52,318 nucleotides of DNA from an uncultured Clostridium sp. (GTDB taxonomy: Bacteria; Bacillota; Clostridia; UBA1212; UBA1255): the NCBI GenBank assembly GCA_900543695.1, contig UQSG01000021.1:1-52318 (forward strand). The letters run 5' to 3'. Below are positions 1 through 8,156 of the stretch, piece after piece. The number at the start of each line of letters is the position of its first letter. Position 1 is the stretch's first letter. The notes below the pieces were generated by a model. It searched no databases. It saw nothing but the letters and a program-made list of their open reading frames with translations, and had not been told where the DNA came from. A program made the position numbers and the translations under genes.

Positions 1-89
1 AATTGATTATATCTTATTAGCCACTTCCGTTACAACTTTATTATAGCACTTCAGATGACGCTGAACTGCTGGGAGTCAGGGAAGACCTT

Positions 90-1103
90 ATGAAAACTGA
101 GGTCAGTAGAATCGGTCTGTTTGAGTATTTGGACTATACAGGCAGGACTGATGACCACGGCAATTACGCGTACTGCTACCTGACCTCGCTTGCAGAAGTT
201 CCGATCATCGAAACCCTTGCTAAGATTGGCATGTGTCAATTGATCAGTGATGTAATCTCCGGAAACATCAATGTTTATCCGGGACAGAAGCATCTCTGGG
301 GGAAGCTGGGGCTCAGCCGTGAGAATTTCGAGTTTGCAAAAGGGAACCGCATCAGCGGCGAGGATTTTCAGCGGCTCCTGTTCATCAACAGATACGATCC
401 GCACGTGGATTCGGACGCCTTCTATCGTTGGATTACGGATTGCAGCAAAGCAGATATTTACAGTATCGTCGTGATCATTGACCATCTGGGTATCAATCTG
501 AAACAGATCATCGAGTATCTGGATTCGGTGTATTTCGACCAGGGATGCGAGTGCGAAGAGGCTATCGTTCAGTGGCGGGATTATCTGCGCAGCTACGAGA
601 CGTTCTACAAGCATGATCCGAAAACCGATGAAGAGAAGTTCCCGGACAGCCTTAAAAAGGCTCACGATGTTATGGTTATGCGCAACATCAAATGGGCTTA
701 TGAGAATGAAGGTGTCGGGAAAAAGTATACCGAGGTTACGGAGCAATGGAGCCGCCTTGAATTCGAGGATGAGCAATATAAAATCGTTCTTCCCAAGACG
801 CCGAAAGAGATCGCCCAGGAAGGGGCCAGACAGCATCACTGCGTCGCTGGATATATCAACAGCATCCTGAATAAGGAATGCCTGATTTTGTTCCTGCGCC
901 GTAAGGAGTGTGAGGACAGATCCTTCCTTACCTTGGAGTATGACCTGAAAAAGAATATCCGCCAGATTAAGGGGAAATTCAATCGAAGCATTTTCGAGAT
1001 GACTAATGCTACGCAGGAAAAGGCTCTTTTCAAGTTCCTGAGGGCTTGGTCGATGAAAACTGGCATTGATACTGGGATTTCTAAAGTGAAGGCGGGAGCG
1101 TGA
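90..1103 (+). CDS. PcfJ-like protein, probably 5'-truncated
   Basis: Resembles the PcfJ family of conjugative plasmids and integrative elements; its molecular role is unknown to me. The family core is seen at residues about 235-300, with HHCVAGY at 249-255. Coding potential in the same frame runs upstream of the ATG at 90 back to about 21, just after an in-frame TAG at 18-20, and those codons (TSDDAELLGVREDLM) read like normal PcfJ sequence. The ATG also lacks a clear ribosome binding site. I infer that the true 5' part was lost or lies behind a mutation near the window edge. The stop overlaps the next gene (TGATG). The family places this region in a mobile element. Confidence 0.75.
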   Translation: MKTEVSRIGLFEYLDYTGRTDDHGNYAYCYLTSLAEVPIIETLAKIGMCQLISDVISGNINVYPGQKHLWGKLGLSRENFEFAKGNRISGEDFQRLLFINRYDPHVDSDAFYRWITDCSKADIYSIVVIIDHLGINLKQIIEYLDSVYFDQGCECEEAIVQWRDYLRSYETFYKHDPKTDEEKFPDSLKKAHDVMVMRNIKWAYENEGVGKKYTEVTEQWSRLEFEDEQYKIVLPKTPKEIAQEGARQHHCVAGYINSILNKECLILFLRRKECEDRSFLTLEYDLKKNIRQIKGKFNRSIFEMTNATQEKALFKFLRAWSMKTGIDTGISKVKAGA

Positions 1104-1486
1104 TGATCGTATCGAAGCAAAGGAACTCTGTATCCTTGAAAGAAAACGACCTCGCTCTGCACAATCGTGTTATGCAGTACCTGTATGAGAAGCATCGCAT
1201 CAATCATATCGCCCTTTGCGTATGCGGTACGATTACCTTTGAACGGGAGCAGGAGGTAAGCTGGTCTGTCAGTCTGGAAACTGCCCCGTGCTTCTTTCCG
1301 GAACTGTCCCGTGCATTCTTTGAAACGCTGCATAGTTTTGCCGGTGAGTATTCATACTGCAACCACTGTGTTAATCATTGGTGTCTGGACCTTTGTGCCT
1401 GTGGCAGCGGCGAGAATCCCGAAGAATGTGACGGCGGATTTGCAGAGTGCGGTTTTTGCGGCCAGTATATTATGGAGGTAAGTTGA
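1103..1486 (+). CDS. Cysteine-rich element protein of unknown function
   Basis: Protein of 127 residues that I do not recognise. It starts at an ATG overlapping the pcfJ-like stop codon (TGATG), with a purine-rich GGCGGGAG just upstream; a GTG three bases earlier is an alternative start. The C-terminal third holds about nine cysteines in CxxC-like spacing (CNHC, CAC, CGFC), which suggests a small metal-binding fold. It also overlaps the following gene through TGATG, so it is part of the same translationally coupled mobile-element operon. No catalytic motif is visible. Confidence 0.6.
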   Translation: MIVSKQRNSVSLKENDLALHNRVMQYLYEKHRINHIALCVCGTITFEREQEVSWSVSLETAPCFFPELSRAFFETLHSFAGEYSYCNHCVNHWCLDLCACGSGENPEECDGGFAECGFCGQYIMEVS

Positions 1487-1858
1487 TGGAATCTTTGACA
1501 CAGATGATGTCCCAATATACTTCAATTGCAGAATCCATCCGTACTAAGCTAATGACGGACATCAATGCGATTCCGGAAAACCCGAATATCAAGGGGCTGG
1601 ATATCTGTTGCTTTACTGTCAGTTATATCGAGGTTCTGAAAAGCAGAATGCTTTGTGCAGCAAAAGCGGATTCTGAAGGGTATTCTTCAAACGAAGGAAA
1701 CCTTAGGATCTCAGCTCAAACGCCTTCTGGATATTGCAGATACAGGTAAAACGGTGATCTGTTCTTACGGTCGGTCCTACACCTTTATCTTTCACCCGGA
1801 TGTGATAAAGGTCTTAAAGGAAAAACTGGACGGATTTGAGCTTGAAATTGAAACATAG
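1486..1858 (+). pseudogene. Small element protein, frameshifted
   Basis: The ATG at 1486 has a GGAGG at 1474-1478 and overlaps the previous stop. The frame runs MESLTQMMSQYTSIAES... to about residue 51, then loses sense and stops at 1749. A second open frame, which continues a protein-like sequence (KRLLDIADTGKTVICSYG...), runs to 1858. Removing one A from the AAAA run at 1639-1642 joins both into one 123-residue protein. This is either a real one-base insertion or a homopolymer sequencing error. The protein resembles short uncharacterised proteins of clostridial integrative elements; no function can be given. Confidence 0.55.
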
Positions 1859-1873
1859 CACAACTTAATATTT

Positions 1874-1923
1874 CCGCACACTTGCGGGGATGTATCTAAC
1901 CCCGCAGATGTAAGCCTGTGGGG
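1874..1923 (+). promoter_or_regulatory. Structured leader before the 1948 gene
   Basis: TGCGGGG at 1883-1889 pairs with CCCCGCA at 1900-1906 around a 10-nt loop, in the 89-nt gap upstream of the next gene. An outer partial pairing is possible between CCGCACA (1874) and the TGTGGGG near 1917. No T-run follows directly, so it is more likely a leader structure than a terminator. The role is unknown. Confidence 0.4.
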
Positions 1924-1947
1924 TAATTTTATCTTGGAGGTTTACAT

Positions 1948-2313
1948 ATGTGTATGGTTAATATGTTGGGCTACCAAATAGAAGTCGATTACGGTGCCCA
2001 TGTAAAAGAAAGACTTCGTTCACGTTTTGATGATGTGGATATCGCTTTTTTGGAATACAGAATTGAAGCGGTATTCAGTGATGAGGCTGTTGCCGATCAT
2101 CTGATGAACGAAGTGAGGATAGGCGAGGACGTTGTTCTGATTGATGAGGATTCAGGAATCACCTTTGCTGTGAACGTGGGTTTGGAGACGATCTATATCA
2201 TGACAGTCTATAACGCTTTTGAATACTCCGGTTTCCGCTGCGGAGACAGGCAGCAGGTCCTGAAGTTCGCAGAGAAAATGGGGTTCAGAGTCGGTCGGTT
2301 TGAGAGAAAGTGA
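1948..2313 (+). CDS. Hypothetical element protein
   Basis: Protein of 121 residues with no family I recognise. The start is well supported: ATG at 1948 is 7 nt after a GGAGG at 1936-1940. The sequence is acidic, without membrane segments; the pattern of short strands and helices (HVKERLRSRF, then VVLIDEDSGITFAV) suggests a small globular protein. It lies behind the 1874-1923 leader structure and in front of another small gene, in the usual dense packing of an integrative element. Confidence 0.6.
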   Translation: MCMVNMLGYQIEVDYGAHVKERLRSRFDDVDIAFLEYRIEAVFSDEAVADHLMNEVRIGEDVVLIDEDSGITFAVNVGLETIYIMTVYNAFEYSGFRCGDRQQVLKFAEKMGFRVGRFERK

Positions 2314-2323
2314 GGAAATGTAT

Positions 2324-2515
2324 ATGCATAAGATTAGAAACGGTTCCCGTGCCTATATTACAGGCAATGTCATTATCAAGCAGAAAGACGGCGAGATAAA
2401 ATCCCTTGGCGGAAGCAGGGCGAGGGTTATCTCCGCTCGGAAGAACTTCTGTCTTTGTGATATCGGCATAGAAAAGCCAATCTTTATACCTATGAAAAAC
2501 CTAAAAGCGGCATAA
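2324..2515 (+). CDS. Small hypothetical protein
   Basis: About 63 residues, basic, of unknown function. The ATG at 2324 follows an AGTGAGG about 8 nt upstream that lies inside the end of the previous gene; ATG 2318 and TTG 2300 are alternative in-frame starts. The sequence is rich in beta-type residues (AYITGNVIIKQKDGEIKSL), which would fit a small barrel-like fold, but this is only an impression. Confidence 0.45.
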   Translation: MHKIRNGSRAYITGNVIIKQKDGEIKSLGGSRARVISARKNFCLCDIGIEKPIFIPMKNLKAA

Positions 2516-2591
2516 TGACACGCAGTTCTGCAGATTTCAAAAAAGAACATGTTAGAATATAGCGGGCCGCATCAGAAGCGGAGGAAACTGA

Positions 2592-4487
2592 ATGAATAAA
2601 GAGTTACGATTACGGGCCGTTCAGGTTTTGCAGAATGAGTTCGGTGATAACTGGCAGGCAATAGTTCAGTCTCTCGGTACGGAAAATCTTCGTCAGCGAG
2701 TTGGCAAAGACCTGACCAGCTTTATGGCTTTCCCTGACAGGGGAGAAGGCGGTAACAATGCCTGGCGCGGAAACTGCTCCCCGAAGGTGGTTGAAGCAGT
2801 TGCCAGGTATGTGATGGATTCCAAGCGATATTACGGAAAAGATGTTTCGGATTTTACACTGCTTGATCCTATGTCGGGCAGCGGTACATCTAAATTTGCA
2901 GTTGATAAATTGGGTATCAAGTCAGTTTTATATGACCTGAACCCAAACGCTCCCCAAGGGCGTGGCGGATGGAACGCCCTGCGCGACGACGTGGAAGAGT
3001 CAGCGGATATGGTTTTCTTTCATCCGCCGTATCATACCATGATTGCCTATTCAGGCAATATGTGGGGCAATCCCCATCCGGACGACCTTTCCCGATGCAG
3101 CAGTTATAAAGAGTTTATTGACAAGCTGAACTTCGTATTGAAAAAGCTCTATATGTCTCTTCGCAAGGATGGCAGACTTGCCGTCCTTGTGGGAGATATG
3201 AGGCTGAAAGGTCAGTTTTACAGCATGCAGACGGATATGATGAAACTGGGGGAGTATGAGTCGTTTATCGTGAAGGGGCAGTTTAACTGTGCTTCCGATA
3301 ACAGAACCTATGCAAAGCCCTTCATTCCGATTGTGACCGAGTATCTGATGTTATTCCATAAGAAGGATGTTCTGATGATTCCTTTTTCAAAGACCTTATC
3401 CGGCAGATTTGATGTGTCGCAAAAGGACGATGTATCCCTGACCTGGCATCATCTGATACGCCTGACAATGGAATCGGTAGGCGGTGAAGCGGAGCTTTCG
3501 ACTCTCTATTCTCTAATTGACTATCTGAGATATTGGTTCTGCCAGATTGAAGTGCCAAACATCTCAACAAGCACAAGAATGATATATGAGATTGTTCTAA
3601 ACGATCTTCTGACACCTAACATCGGGGATGTTAGATTGACGGCCTGTACGGCTGAATATTTTGACGAGGTTCTTGAAAAGATTGCTCCTTACTCTAAATC
3701 GGCAGGTAATAAGGCAAGAGAATTTTTGTTCAATGCGATGCGTGCTGCAGTTACAGATGGTTATTTGAAGAATAATCCGATTGAGAATACGAAGCCTTAT
3801 CCAAGGGATAAGGCAAATATCGTTATACTATCAAAAGATGAGTTGAAAAAACTTATGCCGGAGATGTGCACAACAAACTGGCTGCTTGAAACAATGTTTG
3901 CCTTGTTCTGCGGCTTGCGAAAAGGTGAGATACTTGGCTTGAAATTTTCGGATATTGATCTTGGAGAAAGAACGGTTTCTGTTCAGCGTCAGGTAACAAT
4001 GGAATATACCTTTGATGAAAACGGCAAAAGAATAGATCAGCGTCCGACTGAAAAGAAACCAAAAACCGACAACGCTTATCGTACTTTGCGTTTCCCTGAG
4101 ATTATGGTTCCGGAAATCCGAAAAAGAATGGTTCGGATCGAAAAAAATAAAAGTGCTATGGGAGACGAGTATATTGATAACGATTATGTTAGCTGTCAGA
4201 AGAATGGGTTGCCCAGCAGTGTAAGTGCGTTCAATTTGGCGTTAGAACGTGCTTGTAAAAGAAGTGGTGTAAGAAAGGCGACTGTTCATTCCTTGCGACA
4301 TATTTTTGCAACCGTACTCATGGAAAAGGGTGTACCGTTGGTGAAAATTTCAGCAGTACTTGGGCACAGTTCCATTCACACGACTTTCGAGTTCTATTGT
4401 GATGTCCTTGATGAAAAAGAAAAAATTAAAGATTATATCAATGACACATTTAGTGTAGAAGAAATGGAGGAGGACGATGAATCATAA
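2592..4487 (+). CDS. DNA methyltransferase-like domain fused to armless tyrosine recombinase
   Basis: One uninterrupted frame of 631 residues joins two unrelated proteins. Residues 1-309 resemble the adenine/cytosine DNA methylases carried by clostridial integrative elements: SAM motif I is DPMSGSGT at 92-99 and the catalytic-type motif IV is HPPY at 144-147, where (D/N/S)PP(Y/F/W) is usual. At residue 310 the sequence switches to a tyrosine recombinase core-binding domain, followed by a catalytic domain with R443, H566-xx-R569, H592 and Y602. The recombinase lacks the N-terminal arm-binding domain. All recombinase catalytic residues are present; the H for D/N in motif IV makes methylation uncertain. 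The stop overlaps the next recombinase gene by 11 bp. It may be a functional fusion or the scar of an insertion into a methylase gene. Confidence 0.8.
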   Translation: MNKELRLRAVQVLQNEFGDNWQAIVQSLGTENLRQRVGKDLTSFMAFPDRGEGGNNAWRGNCSPKVVEAVARYVMDSKRYYGKDVSDFTLLDPMSGSGTSKFAVDKLGIKSVLYDLNPNAPQGRGGWNALRDDVEESADMVFFHPPYHTMIAYSGNMWGNPHPDDLSRCSSYKEFIDKLNFVLKKLYMSLRKDGRLAVLVGDMRLKGQFYSMQTDMMKLGEYESFIVKGQFNCASDNRTYAKPFIPIVTEYLMLFHKKDVLMIPFSKTLSGRFDVSQKDDVSLTWHHLIRLTMESVGGEAELSTLYSLIDYLRYWFCQIEVPNISTSTRMIYEIVLNDLLTPNIGDVRLTACTAEYFDEVLEKIAPYSKSAGNKAREFLFNAMRAAVTDGYLKNNPIENTKPYPRDKANIVILSKDELKKLMPEMCTTNWLLETMFALFCGLRKGEILGLKFSDIDLGERTVSVQRQVTMEYTFDENGKRIDQRPTEKKPKTDNAYRTLRFPEIMVPEIRKRMVRIEKNKSAMGDEYIDNDYVSCQKNGLPSSVSAFNLALERACKRSGVRKATVHSLRHIFATVLMEKGVPLVKISAVLGHSSIHTTFEFYCDVLDEKEKIKDYINDTFSVEEMEEDDES

Positions 4488-5823
4488 AGCGTATGTTGAT
4501 TTCAAAGTCGGAGAGGTTATTAGACTCAAAAATAGGTATGGTTACCGTATCACGTTGATTTTTGCTGACGGTTCTGAAAAGATCCAACAAAAAGGTGGCT
4601 ATACTAAGGAAAAAGATGCGAAAAAGGCACGTGATTTAACTGTTGCAGAATTATATGGCGGAACTTTCGTTGTAGATGAAACACTGAAAGTCAAAGAATT
4701 TCTTTCTGAATGGCATGAGACTGTAATCAGGAAAAAGAAAGCAACAACCTATTCCAGCTACCATTATCAACTGAAAAATCATATATATCCCGCGCTGGGT
4801 AATCTTAAACTGACGGATCTTAACAAAGGTCATCTCATAAAGTTCTATGAAAATGTCAGCCGAAAGAGTTATTCAAGTGCTAAAAATTGCAGAGTGATTT
4901 TGCTTACGGCTCTTAGATATGCGGTCGGAAAGAAACTTATACCCGAAAACCCTGCTGAAGGTATTTATGTTCCCAAGTCCGAAAATGATAAGAAAAAAGA
5001 GAAACAAAAGCAATATCGAACCATTAATATTGACAGTCAGTCCACACTTACAGTTGAACAGTTGAAACTGTTGATTGAGAAAGCGAAAGCAACAAAAATA
5101 TATATGTACATTTTGTTTGCCGGCTTAATGGGGTTGCGAAAAAGTGAAATTCTTGGACTCAAGTATTCCGATATAGATTTTACTCGGCAAACTCTTTATG
5201 TGCAAAGACAGTTGGGAAAGGATCTTTCAAAACCGCAGGATGAACTGCCAAAGAAGACCTTAACAAAACAAGAGGTGTCTCTAAAAACACGCTCCAGTAA
5301 ACGAGTTCTTGATATACCGGATATCGTTTTCAACGCTATTTTGGAGCAGCGTAAAATTTATGAGAAGAACAGACGTCGAAGACCGGGACAATTCCAGGAT
5401 GATGGCTACATCTGTTGTTCCTCGTATGGAAGACCGCAGAGTAATTCTTATTGCTACAAAGGATATAAAAAGCTTCTGTCGGATAATGGACTTCCTAACA
5501 TACGATTCCATGATTTGCGGCATACGTATGCTACAATACTTTCAAATGAGGAAATTGATGTAAAGGCCATTTCAAATTCCTTGGGTCATTCGAAAACCAT
5601 TATCACCGTTGACGTGTATACGGAGACAAAGCGGATGATTGTGGATGCTTCAGAGCAGACACAGGAGCTTGCTTATGAAATTTTTCCGCTGTCGTATCTC
5701 AAAGATCAACAGACGGGAGAAATTAAGCGGACACGTTTTCTGAAGGAAATATATTATTTCCCGGAAGCGCTTGCTGATGAGATAATGGGAGGCATACTGA
5801 AAAACGGAATGTCAAACACTTAA
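4477..5823 (+). CDS. Tyrosine recombinase / integrase
   Basis: Complete 448-residue site-specific recombinase of the phage/integrative-element type. An N-terminal arm-binding domain (residues about 1-60) is followed by a core-binding domain (about 68-165) and the catalytic domain with R221, H345-xx-R348, H371 and the nucleophile Y381. The ATG at 4477 lies inside the end of the previous recombinase and has a strong GGAGGAGG, so the two are translationally coupled. Residues after about 400 form an extra C-terminal extension. It sits at the edge of the element next to a terminator, which is the usual place of an integrase that acts on the flanking att site. Confidence 0.9.
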   Translation: MNHKAYVDFKVGEVIRLKNRYGYRITLIFADGSEKIQQKGGYTKEKDAKKARDLTVAELYGGTFVVDETLKVKEFLSEWHETVIRKKKATTYSSYHYQLKNHIYPALGNLKLTDLNKGHLIKFYENVSRKSYSSAKNCRVILLTALRYAVGKKLIPENPAEGIYVPKSENDKKKEKQKQYRTINIDSQSTLTVEQLKLLIEKAKATKIYMYILFAGLMGLRKSEILGLKYSDIDFTRQTLYVQRQLGKDLSKPQDELPKKTLTKQEVSLKTRSSKRVLDIPDIVFNAILEQRKIYEKNRRRRPGQFQDDGYICCSSYGRPQSNSYCYKGYKKLLSDNGLPNIRFHDLRHTYATILSNEEIDVKAISNSLGHSKTIITVDVYTETKRMIVDASEQTQELAYEIFPLSYLKDQQTGEIKRTRFLKEIYYFPEALADEIMGGILKNGMSNT

Positions 5824-5827
5824 GTCA

Positions 5828-5877
5828 AAAGAGGGGCGGCAGATTTTTTTCGTAAAAAAACTGCCGCCCCTCTTTTA
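5828..5877. terminator. Strong bidirectional terminator at element edge
   Basis: GAGGGGCGGCAG (5831-5842) pairs perfectly with CTGCCGCCCCTC (5861-5872); A-runs precede and T-runs follow, so it can stop transcription from both sides. It separates the integrase from the uvrB operon. Confidence 0.85.
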
Positions 5878-5892
5878 ATTTACAAAAAAATG

Positions 5893-5901
5893 TGATATAA
5901 T
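5893..5901 (+). promoter_or_regulatory. Extended -10 promoter for uvrBA operon
   Basis: TGATATAAT at 5893-5901 is an ideal extended -10 element (TGnTATAAT). The matching -35 position (5873-5878) is poor, as is common with extended -10 promoters. It would give a leader of about 175 nt in front of uvrB. Confidence 0.55.
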
Positions 5902-5960
5902 AAAAGGCTGAAAATTTATGCGTACAAACAACTGCATTTTGTCTGGAAAATAAAGTTTGA

Positions 5961-6039
5961 GTGGCCGCATTCGTCATCGATCATTTTAGTACTACTTTTT
6001 GACTGCAAAAAGTAACTCAAGATGACGAATTTCGTGGCC
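5961..6039 (+). repeat. Large inverted repeat in the uvrB leader
   Basis: ATTCGTCATC (5969-5978) is the exact reverse complement of GATGACGAAT (6021-6030); inside it TACTTTTTG (5993-6001) pairs with CAAAAAGTA (6006-6014) around a 4-nt loop, and outside it GGCC pairs with GGCC (5963 and 6036). The whole can fold as one nested stem of about 79 nt. It could be a transcript structure, a recombinase site or a small miniature element. Confidence 0.7.
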
Positions 6040-6081
6040 GATAGTAATCGTAGTAAATTTTTAAAGAAGGAGGTTTTTGCT

Positions 6082-8142
6082 GTGGATCATTTCGAATTGG
6101 TTGCCCCTTATGCGCCGACCGGAGACCAGCCGGAAGCGATTGCAAAACTGACGGAAGGCGTCGAAAACGGCTTGAAAGAGCAGGTTTTATTGGGCGTTAC
6201 GGGTTCGGGCAAAACCTTCACGATGGCGAATATCATCGCCAATGCAAACCGTCCTACGCTCGTCCTGGCGCACAACAAAACGCTCGCCGCACAGTTGTGT
6301 TCGGAATTTCGTGAGTATTTCCCCCGTAACGCAGTTGAATACTTTGTCTCCTATTATGATTACTATCAGCCGGAAGCGTATATCGCCGCATCTGATACGT
6401 ATATCGAAAAGGATTCCAGCATCAACGATGAAATCGACCGGCTGCGCCACTCCGCGACGGCGGCGCTTTTTGAACGGCGCGACGTCATCATTGTTTCGAG
6501 CGTCTCCTGTATTTATGGGTTAGGCGATCCGGAGGATTATACAAATCTGATGCTTTCACTGCGCCCGGGAATGCATATGGAAATCCGTCAGGCGGCGGCA
6601 AAGCTTGTTTCGATGAATTATACCAGCGACAACAGCGATTTTTCCTCCAGAGGCGTTTTCCGGATCAACGGGGACACGCTGAGCATCCGCCCGGCCGATC
6701 GGAACGATACGATTATCAGAGTCGAATTCTTTGGAGATGAAATCGACCGGATCACGGAATGTGACGCCGTTAATTACAAGGCGCGGGCCGTTCTGTCTCA
6801 TGCGGCAATCTTCCCGGCCTCTCACTATGCGACGACGGACGCGAAAATGGAACGCGCTGTCGACAGCATTTTGGCTGAGATGGAAGAACGTGTGCAGTAT
6901 TTTAAGGATCAGGGAAAGCTTTTGGAAGCGTACCGCCTGGAGCAGCGCACGCGGTACGACATGGAGCTTTTACGGGAAACGAAGTTCTGCAGCGGCATAG
7001 AAAATTATTCCAGGCATATCAGCGGACGGGCGCCGGGAAGCGCGCCATATACGCTGATGGATTATTTTCCGAAAGACTTTCTGATGTTTATCGATGAGTC
7101 CCATGCGACGATTCCTCAGGTACGCGCAATGTACAACGGAGACAGAGCGCGAAAGGAATCCCTCGTGGAATACGGCTTCCGGCTTCCTTCCGCGCTGGAC
7201 AACCGTCCGCTGAAATTCGACGAGTTTGAGGAACGGATTCATCAGGTCATTTATGTCAGCGCCACGCCTGCAAAATACGAACGCGAAAGAGCCTCGGAAA
7301 TTGTGGAACAGGTCATCCGCCCCACTGGCCTGATCGATCCGGAAATCATCGTGCGTCCGGTAGAGGGGCAGATTGACGATCTGATCGGAGAAATCCGGCA
7401 GATCACCGCCAAAGGGCAGCGCGTCCTGGTTACGACGCTCACCAAGAAAATGGCGGAAAGTCTTACTGAGTATCTCGGAAACGTGGGAATTCGCGTCAGA
7501 TACCTGCATTCCGACATTAAATCGATAGAAAGAATGGAAATCATAAAGGATTTGCGGACTGGTGTGTTTGACGTTCTGGTGGGCATCAATCTGCTCCGCG
7601 AAGGACTGGACCTTCCCGAGGTTTCTCTTGTGGCGATTCTGGATGCGGACAAGGCGGGCTTCCTTCGCAGTGAAACCTCTCTGATCCAGACGATCGGAAG
7701 GGCGGCGAGAAATGTGGAGGGCCGTGTCGTTATGTATGCCGACGAGATCACGGAATCCATGCAGTATGCCATTGAGGAAACGAACAGAAGGCGCAGGCTG
7801 CAGAGCGAATACAACAGGAGGCATCACATTACACCCAAAACAATCGTGAAGAGCGTACGGGAAGTGATCGACTCGACGCGGCTTCGGGAGAATACAAATT
7901 CGGATGTGGTAGGAGAAATTGCAAGCGGAGGCATTACAAAGGACGGCGGCAGAATTTCTTCAAAAGCGCCGAAAACAAAGCTTGATATGGTGATGGAGCT
8001 TACGGAAGAGGAACAGAATATGCCGATCGACACGCTGATCGAGACGCTGACGCTTCGCATGGCGGAAGCGGCCGGAGAGCTCCGATATGAGGATGCCGCA
8101 AAAATACGCGACACAATCAAAAAACTGAAATTGATACAATAA
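6082..8142 (+). CDS. uvrB: Excinuclease ABC subunit B
   Basis: UvrB, the damage-verifying helicase-like subunit of nucleotide excision repair. Walker A is GVTGSGKT at residues 38-45, the damage-probing beta-hairpin region contains YYDYYQPEAY, and a C-terminal UVR domain (ELRYEDAAKIRD) binds UvrC. The GTG at 6082 is chosen because it lies 8 nt after a perfect AAGGAGG (6067-6073) and begins at the family's usual N-terminus; it gives 686 residues, normal for UvrB. The frame stays open upstream to 6022 but crosses the leader hairpin. uvrA follows after 14 nt. Confidence 0.97.
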   Translation: MDHFELVAPYAPTGDQPEAIAKLTEGVENGLKEQVLLGVTGSGKTFTMANIIANANRPTLVLAHNKTLAAQLCSEFREYFPRNAVEYFVSYYDYYQPEAYIAASDTYIEKDSSINDEIDRLRHSATAALFERRDVIIVSSVSCIYGLGDPEDYTNLMLSLRPGMHMEIRQAAAKLVSMNYTSDNSDFSSRGVFRINGDTLSIRPADRNDTIIRVEFFGDEIDRITECDAVNYKARAVLSHAAIFPASHYATTDAKMERAVDSILAEMEERVQYFKDQGKLLEAYRLEQRTRYDMELLRETKFCSGIENYSRHISGRAPGSAPYTLMDYFPKDFLMFIDESHATIPQVRAMYNGDRARKESLVEYGFRLPSALDNRPLKFDEFEERIHQVIYVSATPAKYERERASEIVEQVIRPTGLIDPEIIVRPVEGQIDDLIGEIRQITAKGQRVLVTTLTKKMAESLTEYLGNVGIRVRYLHSDIKSIERMEIIKDLRTGVFDVLVGINLLREGLDLPEVSLVAILDADKAGFLRSETSLIQTIGRAARNVEGRVVMYADEITESMQYAIEETNRRRRLQSEYNRRHHITPKTIVKSVREVIDSTRLRENTNSDVVGEIASGGITKDGGRISSKAPKTKLDMVMELTEEEQNMPIDTLIETLTLRMAEAAGELRYEDAAKIRDTIKKLKLIQ

Positions 8143-8156
8143 AAGAAGTGAGAGCA

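Noticed and set aside
6970..7827. Long antisense frames within uvrB, uvrA, clpE, clpC, comEC and galK
   Set aside because: Frames opposite to strongly conserved genes, with no recognisable motif or ribosome site.
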